Source: Bacteroidales bacterium (GTDB taxonomy: Bacteria > Bacteroidota > Bacteroidia > Bacteroidales > UBA932). From it: a stretch of DNA of 11,577 nucleotides. The notes below the pieces were generated by a model, which saw only the letters and a program-made list of their open reading frames with translations, did not search any database and was not told where the DNA came from. Positions 6,691-11,577 of the stretch are shown piece by piece. The stretch's first letter is position 1. Each line of letters starts with the position of its first letter. The stretch covers positions 1-11,577 of the forward strand of contig JAFTYS010000115.1 of NCBI GenBank assembly GCA_017461285.1. Reading direction: 5' to 3'. The position numbers and the translations under genes were made by a program.

Positions 6691-8868
6691 ATGGCTACTT
6701 TTAGAGAGCGTGCGCTGAACGAAGCATCGTCTCATTGCACCAGACGGTATTATGTAGAGGAAGGACCTGTATCCGGATATTTCGGACAGAATGTGCTGGA
6801 CCTGGACAAGATGCGCGGATATATGTCCCAGAAGGCATATGAGGCCGTGCTGGCATCTGCAAGATACGGTGCAAAGCTTGACAGAAGCGCCTCTGACGAG
6901 ATTGCAGCGGGCATGATGGCATGGGCTATAGAAATGGGTGCCACTCATTATACCCATCTGTTCCATCCTCTGACCGATTCAACTGCTGAGAAGCACGAAG
7001 CTTTCATCAAGTTCAAGGACGGTCAGGCATTCGAGAAATTCAACGGAAGCGCACTCGTCCAGCAGGAACCTGACGCGTCCAGTTTCCCAACAGGCGGTTT
7101 GAGGAATACCTTCGAAGCCAGAGGATATTCCGCATGGGACCCGTCTTCTCCTGTATTCGTGATGGACGGAACCCTCTGTATACCATCTGTTTTCGTGTCG
7201 TATACGGGTGATGCTCTGGATACGAAGGCTCCTAACCTCAAGTCGCTCCACGCGTTGAGTGAGGCGGCTGCCAAGGTGTCAAGGCTCTTTGACGAAAACG
7301 TATCTTCAGTAAAGGTGAATCTGGGAATCGAGCAGGAGTATTTCCTTGTAGACGAGTCCCTGTATAATTCAAGGCCCGACCTTATGCTCTGCGGACGTAC
7401 CATCGTAGGACATACTTCGGCAAAGGACCAGCAGCTTGAAGACCATTATTTCGGAGCTATCCCTTCGAGGGTCAGTTCATTCATGAAAGATTTTGAGACA
7501 GAAGCATATAAGTTGGGAATTCTTCTTCAGACAAGACATAATGAGGTGGCTCCTAATCAGTTTGAGTGTGCGCCTGTGTTCTGCGAGGCTACCAAGGCCA
7601 TAGACCAGAACATGATGCTGATGATCGTCATGCAGAAGGTTGCCGAGAGACATCATCTGAAGGTGATCTTCCATGAAAAGCCTTTTGATGGTGTGAACGG
7701 TTCCGGAAAGCACTGCAACTGGTCCATAATGACGGATACAGGGGTAAATCTTCTTTCACCGGGCTCTACACCTACGAAGAACCTCCAGTTCCTGTCATTC
7801 TATGCTTCGGTCCTGAAGGCTGTCCACCGCCACCATTACCTCCTGATGACTTCGGTTGCTACATTGAGCAACTCTTTCCGTCTTGGAGGAGGCGAGGCTC
7901 CGCCTGCAGTCATGTCCGTATTTTCAGGTTCGACCCTATATGGTGTGTTCCAGTCCATACTTAATATGAGCGATGTGAATGAGTCTTCTGATAACTCATT
8001 GGAATCCATCAAGATAGTAAACTCTATTCCTGAGATTTTCCCTGACAATACCGACAGGAACAGAACATCTCCTTTTGCATTTACAGGAAACCGTTTCGAG
8101 TTCCGTGCTGTCGGATCTTCGCAGAACGTTGCTTCGGCTATGTTCGTCCTGAACTCCATAGTTGCAGAAAGTCTCAATGAATTCCATACTGAAGTCCTGG
8201 AGCTTGAAAAGTCTGGAGAAAACCGCTCTAATGCAGTGATGTCGGTAGTCAGGAAGTTCCTGACGGAATCCCGTGACATCATGTTCGAGGGCAACGGATA
8301 CAGCCAGGAATGGGAGAGGGAAGCAGAGGCAAGAGGTCTTCGTGCTATAAGGAATGTTCCTGAAGCATACGAAGTCTACCATGAAGATGCGACAGTCAGG
8401 ATGTTCAGCGGTCTCAATGTGCTGGCACCTAACGAGATAGAGGCTAGGTTCGAGATCTTTAACGAGACTTATGTGAAGAAGCTTCAGATCGAGGCGCGGG
8501 TTATAGGCGACATGTGCCTGAACCATGTGATTCCAGCTGCTGTAAAGTATCAGAACATCCTCATAGAAAACATCAAGGGTATGAAGGAGATATTCGGAGA
8601 TGAAGCCATGAAGCTGTGCTCTTCTGAAATCGATACCCTTAAGAAGATTTCTGCCTATGTAAACCATATTACGGCTGATGTCGAATCGCTGGTTGAAGCC
8701 AGAAAGAAGGCTAATCGCATCGAAGACATAGCTGAAAGGGCGAAGGTCTATTCTTATGAGGTCAAGTCCATGATGGATAAGGTAAGGGATAGCGCCGACA
8801 ATCTTGAAATGCTGATAGATGACGAAATGTGGCCTCTGCCTAAATATAGGGAGTTGCTGTTCTTCTAA
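6691..8868 (+). CDS. glnN: Glutamine synthetase type III
   Basis: Cytoplasmic ATP-dependent enzyme that joins ammonia to glutamate, the main entry of nitrogen in many Bacteroidales. At 725 residues it has the length of GSIII (about 730 in Bacteroides) rather than GSI (about 470). Residues 1-165 hold the GSIII-specific N-terminal domain (VSGYFGQNVL, THYTHLFHP, FPTGGLRNTFEARGY). The catalytic core shows NLGIEQEYF (metal ligands Glu214, Glu216), RHNEVAPNQFECAP (282-295), the ATP/glutamate loop GVNGSGKHCNW (334-344), RLGGGEAPPA and NRTSPFAFTGNRFEFR (457-472). The last 130 residues are helical and charged, as in the family's extra C-terminal region. ATG 6691 was chosen because the upstream in-frame GTG overlaps the -7 box. 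It probably heads a run with the next three genes (30-nt gap to the exonuclease). Confidence 0.97.
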   Translation: MATFRERALNEASSHCTRRYYVEEGPVSGYFGQNVLDLDKMRGYMSQKAYEAVLASARYGAKLDRSASDEIAAGMMAWAIEMGATHYTHLFHPLTDSTAEKHEAFIKFKDGQAFEKFNGSALVQQEPDASSFPTGGLRNTFEARGYSAWDPSSPVFVMDGTLCIPSVFVSYTGDALDTKAPNLKSLHALSEAAAKVSRLFDENVSSVKVNLGIEQEYFLVDESLYNSRPDLMLCGRTIVGHTSAKDQQLEDHYFGAIPSRVSSFMKDFETEAYKLGILLQTRHNEVAPNQFECAPVFCEATKAIDQNMMLMIVMQKVAERHHLKVIFHEKPFDGVNGSGKHCNWSIMTDTGVNLLSPGSTPTKNLQFLSFYASVLKAVHRHHYLLMTSVATLSNSFRLGGGEAPPAVMSVFSGSTLYGVFQSILNMSDVNESSDNSLESIKIVNSIPEIFPDNTDRNRTSPFAFTGNRFEFRAVGSSQNVASAMFVLNSIVAESLNEFHTEVLELEKSGENRSNAVMSVVRKFLTESRDIMFEGNGYSQEWEREAEARGLRAIRNVPEAYEVYHEDATVRMFSGLNVLAPNEIEARFEIFNETYVKKLQIEARVIGDMCLNHVIPAAVKYQNILIENIKGMKEIFGDEAMKLCSSEIDTLKKISAYVNHITADVESLVEARKKANRIEDIAERAKVYSYEVKSMMDKVRDSADNLEMLIDDEMWPLPKYRELLFF

Positions 8869-8898
8869 TCGTTGTCTGTCAATTGTTTGTGATTGATT

Positions 8899-9510
8899 AT
8901 GTATATTGAAACTATAACACCAAAGGAACTGGAGCAGCTTGAATATGCTTCCTTTCCGGGTAAGATACAGGTGATCGAAAGCGTGGGTGCTGAGTTCAAT
9001 CGTGCCATCGCCTATCTTCGTTCCCAGAAGATAATAGGCTTCGACACGGAGACACGTCCATGCTTCACCCAGAACCAGCCTCGGTTCGGGGTTGCGCTTC
9101 TGCAGCTGTCCGGACCTGAGAAGGCCTTCCTGTTCAGGATAAACAAGATGGGAATGCACCGCAGGCTTTGCAATATTCTGGCAGATCCTAAGATAATCAA
9201 GGTCGGAGCGGCTGTGCATGACGACATCAGGGGACTGCAGAAGCATCGCGATTTCTGTGCAGCAGGTTTTGTGGACCTGCAGAAGATCGTGTGGGAGTGG
9301 GGAATACGTGACAAGGCTGTGAAGAAGATGGCCGCAATCATTCTCGGATACCGCATCTCAAAGACGCAGCAGCTCTCGAACTGGGAAGCTGACGTGCTGT
9401 CCGAATCGCAGTGCAAATATGCGGCAACGGATGCGTGGGTATGCCGTGAGATGTACCTGAAGCTTATGAAATCCGAGAAGAATCCTTTAGTTGAAGAAGA
9501 GCAGATATGA
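8899..9510 (+). CDS. DEDDy-type 3'-5' exonuclease domain protein
   Basis: A 203-residue stand-alone exonuclease domain of the DnaQ-like/WRN-exonuclease type that would remove nucleotides from 3' ends with two metal ions. The motifs are in order: Exo I GFDTET (Asp49, Glu51), Exo II around VGAAVHDDIRGLQ (Asp109), and Exo III KYAATDAWV, where Tyr174-x3-Asp178 marks the DEDDy subclass. No polymerase, helicase or HRDC domain is attached, so whether DNA or RNA (RNase D-like) is the substrate is open. The start is ATG 8899; a TTG two codons upstream is less likely. Its stop overlaps the next start by 4 nt (ATGA), implying translational coupling with the rRNA methyltransferase, a pairing that recurs in Bacteroidetes and hints at an RNA or ribosome-linked role. 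Confidence 0.88.
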   Translation: MYIETITPKELEQLEYASFPGKIQVIESVGAEFNRAIAYLRSQKIIGFDTETRPCFTQNQPRFGVALLQLSGPEKAFLFRINKMGMHRRLCNILADPKIIKVGAAVHDDIRGLQKHRDFCAAGFVDLQKIVWEWGIRDKAVKKMAAIILGYRISKTQQLSNWEADVLSESQCKYAATDAWVCREMYLKLMKSEKNPLVEEEQI

Positions 9511-10700
9511 TAAAGATTATATTGAAAAGGGGCAGGGAAGAGTCTCTGCTGAGGTTTCATCCTTGGGTGTTTTCCGGCGCGATAGCCGAGATCCAAGGCA
9601 ATCCCGCAGAAGGCGACATCGTGTCCGTCCATGCAGCAGACGGTTCATGCCTTGCATATGGACATTATCAGATAGGCTCCATAGCCGTGCGCATCCTGAG
9701 CTTTGACGACAGCGCCTTGAAGCCGGATTATTGGGAAGACATGATTGCCCGAGCCCTTCAGGTCCGCATTTCCTGCGGACTTCATGGCTCCGAAGACACA
9801 AACTGCTACCGCCTCGTTCATGGCGAAGGAGATAATCTCCCTGGACTTATCATTGACTACTATGACGGAGTCTGCGTGATGCAGGCCCATTCTGTCGGCA
9901 TGTTCCGTGCGAAGAAGCAGATTTCCGACGCTCTGCAGAAGGTGTATGGCCCTTCTCTTAAGGCTGTCTATGACAAGAGTTCCGGTACCGCACCGTATAA
10001 GGCCGGTCTTGAACTTATAGACGGTTATATGTACAGAAGGGAAGATTTCAAGGAAAACGAGCTTGTCGTCCTTGAGAACGGCCATAAGTTCATGGTCAAC
10101 TGGACCGAAGGACAGAAGACCGGATTCTTCCTGGACCAGAGGGATAACAGAGCCCTTGTCGGCAGCGTGTCCAAGGGGCGTAATGTGCTGAATCTCTTCT
10201 GTTATACCGGTGGCTTCTCAATTTATGCTTTAGCTGCGGGAGCGAATCATGTCGACTCTGTCGACAGTTCGAAAAAGGCCATGATGATGGTCGACAGGAA
10301 TGTTGCCCTGAACGGTTTTGACGAGTCTGTCCATACCAGTCTTTGCTGCGATGCTATTGATTATCTCAAGTCTGTTCCGGAAGGGAAATATGACCTGATG
10401 ATAGTCGATCCGCCGGCATTCGCAAAGCATAGGGGAGCGCTGAAGAATGCCCTCAGGGCATACCAGAGGCTGAACGCCGCGGCCATCTCCAAGGTAGCAT
10501 CGGGGGGCTTTGTGTTTACATACAGCTGTTCGCAGGTCGTGGATAAGGAATCATTTGCCCTCGCTGTGTTCTCTGCTGCAGCCCAGTGCGGAAGGAAGGT
10601 CCGCATCCTGGACCGTCTGAACCAGCCGTGTGACCATTCTGTAAATATCTATCATCCTGAAGGAGAATATCTTAAAGGCTTGCTGCTTTATGTTGAATAA
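9507..10700 (+). CDS. rlmI: RlmI-like class I SAM-dependent rRNA (cytosine-C5) methyltransferase
   Basis: A 397-residue protein of the RlmI/YccW family; E. coli RlmI methylates C1962 of 23S rRNA. Residues 1-75 form a PUA RNA-binding domain (GHPW-like FHPWVFSGAI, then EGDIVSV and AYGHY). A middle segment carries YRLVHGEGDNLPGLIID. The Rossmann methyltransferase domain has EGQKTGFFLDQRDNR (201-215), SAM-binding NLFCYTGGF (229-237), DPPAFAK (301-307) and YSCSQ (339-343), where Cys341 is the candidate nucleophile. Length matches RlmI (396 in E. coli). The start overlaps the exonuclease stop by 4 nt, and its end overlaps the lipoprotein start by 11 nt. The family is confident; the exact target base is inferred by homology. 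Confidence 0.91.
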   Translation: MIKIILKRGREESLLRFHPWVFSGAIAEIQGNPAEGDIVSVHAADGSCLAYGHYQIGSIAVRILSFDDSALKPDYWEDMIARALQVRISCGLHGSEDTNCYRLVHGEGDNLPGLIIDYYDGVCVMQAHSVGMFRAKKQISDALQKVYGPSLKAVYDKSSGTAPYKAGLELIDGYMYRREDFKENELVVLENGHKFMVNWTEGQKTGFFLDQRDNRALVGSVSKGRNVLNLFCYTGGFSIYALAAGANHVDSVDSSKKAMMMVDRNVALNGFDESVHTSLCCDAIDYLKSVPEGKYDLMIVDPPAFAKHRGALKNALRAYQRLNAAAISKVASGGFVFTYSCSQVVDKESFALAVFSAAAQCGRKVRILDRLNQPCDHSVNIYHPEGEYLKGLLLYVE

Positions 10701-11466
10701 TCGTATTTTGGCTCTTTTGCTGATTGTTTCTGCCGTGTCATGTACCAATGTGCGTGAGAAATGTACCTCGGCATCAGGCTATTCCGTGTCAGAGGATACG
10801 GTCAGCGTATGTATAAACGGTCGTGTTCCTGTAGAAGGAGAATGGGACGCCAAGTGGCTCCACCGTTATGCTGCCGATGTCGATGAACTTGCTGCGAAAG
10901 CTGCAGCCGATCCGCGTCAGGAGATAGATGCAGTCTTTTTCGGAAGCTCTTCCATCAGGCTCTGGAAAGACCTGGAAGAGATGATGGCTCCCCTCAGCGT
11001 GGTGAACAGGGGATACGGCGGCGCGACCGTTCGTGACATCCTGGTCAATTATGAAAAGCTTATGGCGCAGTATCGCCCGAAGGCATTCGTGGTATTCTGT
11101 GACAACGACATCTGCGGTAATGACAACGATCTTTCCGTGTCTGGCGTTCTGGACCATTACAGGCTGCTGTTCAACAGGTTGGATCAGGATTATCCAGGTG
11201 TTCCGGTCTTCTTCCTCTCATGGAAATATTCGGGACTTCGCGCCTTCATGCGTGACACCCAGAAGCTTGTCAACGATGTGATGGCTGACTATGCTTCAAC
11301 CAGCCCTCAGGTGACATTCGTTGATGTGAACGCAACGCTTCTGCTTCCGGACGGTGATATCAATCCGGCACTCTTCGAGTCAGATGACCTCCACATCAAC
11401 CGTGATGGATATCTGCTCTGGACCTCAGTTCTCAAGCCTCATCTGATGGAAGTCTGCGGAAAGTAA
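10690..11466 (+). CDS. SGNH/GDSL-like hydrolase lipoprotein
   Basis: A 258-residue predicted lipoprotein: residues 1-17 form a short hydrophobic signal and Cys18 in SAVSC is the probable lipidated residue, so the mature protein sits on a membrane facing the periplasm or outside. The SGNH blocks are recognisable but divergent. Block I is FFGSSSI with Ser87 as likely nucleophile; block II is NRGYGG with Gly108; block III is FCDND, where Asn139 is kept but the usual Gly is Cys137; block V is DDLH with Asp232 and His235. Such enzymes remove acyl or acetyl groups from sugars, lipids or peptidoglycan; the substrate here is unknown. ATG 10690 is required for the signal peptide and overlaps the rlmI end by 11 nt. 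Confidence 0.82.
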   Translation: MLNNRILALLLIVSAVSCTNVREKCTSASGYSVSEDTVSVCINGRVPVEGEWDAKWLHRYAADVDELAAKAAADPRQEIDAVFFGSSSIRLWKDLEEMMAPLSVVNRGYGGATVRDILVNYEKLMAQYRPKAFVVFCDNDICGNDNDLSVSGVLDHYRLLFNRLDQDYPGVPVFFLSWKYSGLRAFMRDTQKLVNDVMADYASTSPQVTFVDVNATLLLPDGDINPALFESDDLHINRDGYLLWTSVLKPHLMEVCGK

Positions 11467-11475
11467 AGTTTGGGA

Positions 11476-11504
11476 CGATTTGCTCAAATATATTTTGCAA
11501 ATCG
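11476..11504. repeat. Inverted repeat CGATTTGC...GCAAATCG before tRNA-Cys
   Basis: An 8-bp perfect inverted repeat (11476-11483 with 11497-11504, 13-nt A/T-rich loop) lies 9 nt past the lipoprotein stop. The right arm abuts the tRNA -33 element, sharing its final G. No T-tract follows, so it may be a weak terminator or an operator. Further GGGAC/GTCCC pairs flank it. Confidence 0.6.
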
Positions 11505-11524
11505 AATAAAAGTCCCTATATTTG
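11494..11524 (+). promoter_or_regulatory. Promoter of tRNA-Cys
   Basis: TTTG at 11494-11497, a 19-nt spacer, then TATATTTG at 11517-11524. This fits the Bacteroidetes TTTG/TAnnTTTG promoter fully and is the only one in the window with both elements at proper spacing. Transcription should start near 11531, about 12 nt before the tRNA. Confidence 0.85.
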
Positions 11525-11542
11525 CAGTCCCAAAACAAAACT

Positions 11543-11577
11543 GGTGCTTTGGCCGAGCGGTTAGGCACAGGTCTGCA
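11543..11577 (+). tRNA. tRNA-Cys (GCA), 5' half, cut by window end
   Basis: Acceptor 5' strand GGTGCTT (11543-11549), TG linker, 3-bp D stem GCC/GGC with loop GAGCGGTTA, then the anticodon stem CAGGT and loop beginning CTGCA. Positions 11575-11577 read GCA, the anticodon for cysteine, and the window stops there. The sequence looks like Bacteroidales tRNA-Cys. The 3' half is outside the window, so closure of the acceptor and T arms cannot be checked. Confidence 0.9.

Noticed and set aside
8893..8898. A TTG start two codons upstream of the exonuclease ATG.
   Set aside because: ATG 8899 is in frame immediately after and is preferred; the difference is only two residues.
7996..9246. A 416-codon minus-strand reading frame opposite the glnN 3' half and the exonuclease.
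   Set aside because: It lies antisense to two well-supported genes, has no recognisable domain, and its composition looks like a shadow of the codon bias on the other strand. No promoter box was found for it.

Overview
The window looks like an ordinary chromosomal stretch of a Bacteroidetes bacterium, most likely order Bacteroidales. Three things point there: several intergenic gaps carry the Bacteroidetes -7 promoter element TAnnTTTG, no clear Shine-Dalgarno sequences precede the starts, and the gene families (type III glutamine synthetase GlnN, secreted DHGM-type C1 peptidase, rubrerythrin, NhaC, RlmI next to a DEDDy exonuclease) are typical of the group. I cannot name the genus. Genes are tightly packed. 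The longest gene-free gap is 121 bp, and I see no mobile element, CRISPR array or phage gene.

Layout. Positions 1-408 hold the C-terminal part of glyceraldehyde-3-phosphate dehydrogenase, ended by a hairpin terminator, with an NhaC-type Na+/H+ antiporter starting 17 nt beyond it. Rubrerythrin follows on the plus strand. It converges on a minus-strand pair, a secreted C1 cysteine peptidase followed 9 nt later by phosphatidylserine synthase (pssA), and a 19-bp perfect hairpin separates the two directions. The peptidase is divergent from a small alpha/beta hydrolase, with two -7 boxes packed back to back between them. The hydrolase converges on a minus-strand class I/II aminotransferase across a 16-bp perfect hairpin. 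The aminotransferase is divergent from glnN, and the gap between them holds a nearly mirror-symmetric pair of promoters. glnN leads a probable plus-strand run: glnN, DEDDy 3'-5' exonuclease, rlmI-like rRNA methyltransferase and an SGNH-hydrolase lipoprotein, the last three joined by overlapping start and stop codons. The window ends inside a tRNA-Cys gene that has a textbook Bacteroidetes promoter.

How the genes fit together. Most are housekeeping genes: glycolysis, ion homeostasis, peroxide defence, phospholipid synthesis, amino-acid and nitrogen metabolism, and rRNA modification. The clearest local logic is nitrogen assimilation: an aminotransferase and a glutamine synthetase fire from twin promoters whose -7 boxes and first transcribed bases match at 18 of 20 positions as an inverted repeat. 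I found no convincing new multi-gene system. The items most worth a second look are that mirror promoter, the near-leaderless hydrolase start, the overlapping repeats at the tRNA-Cys promoter, and the SGNH lipoprotein of unknown substrate.
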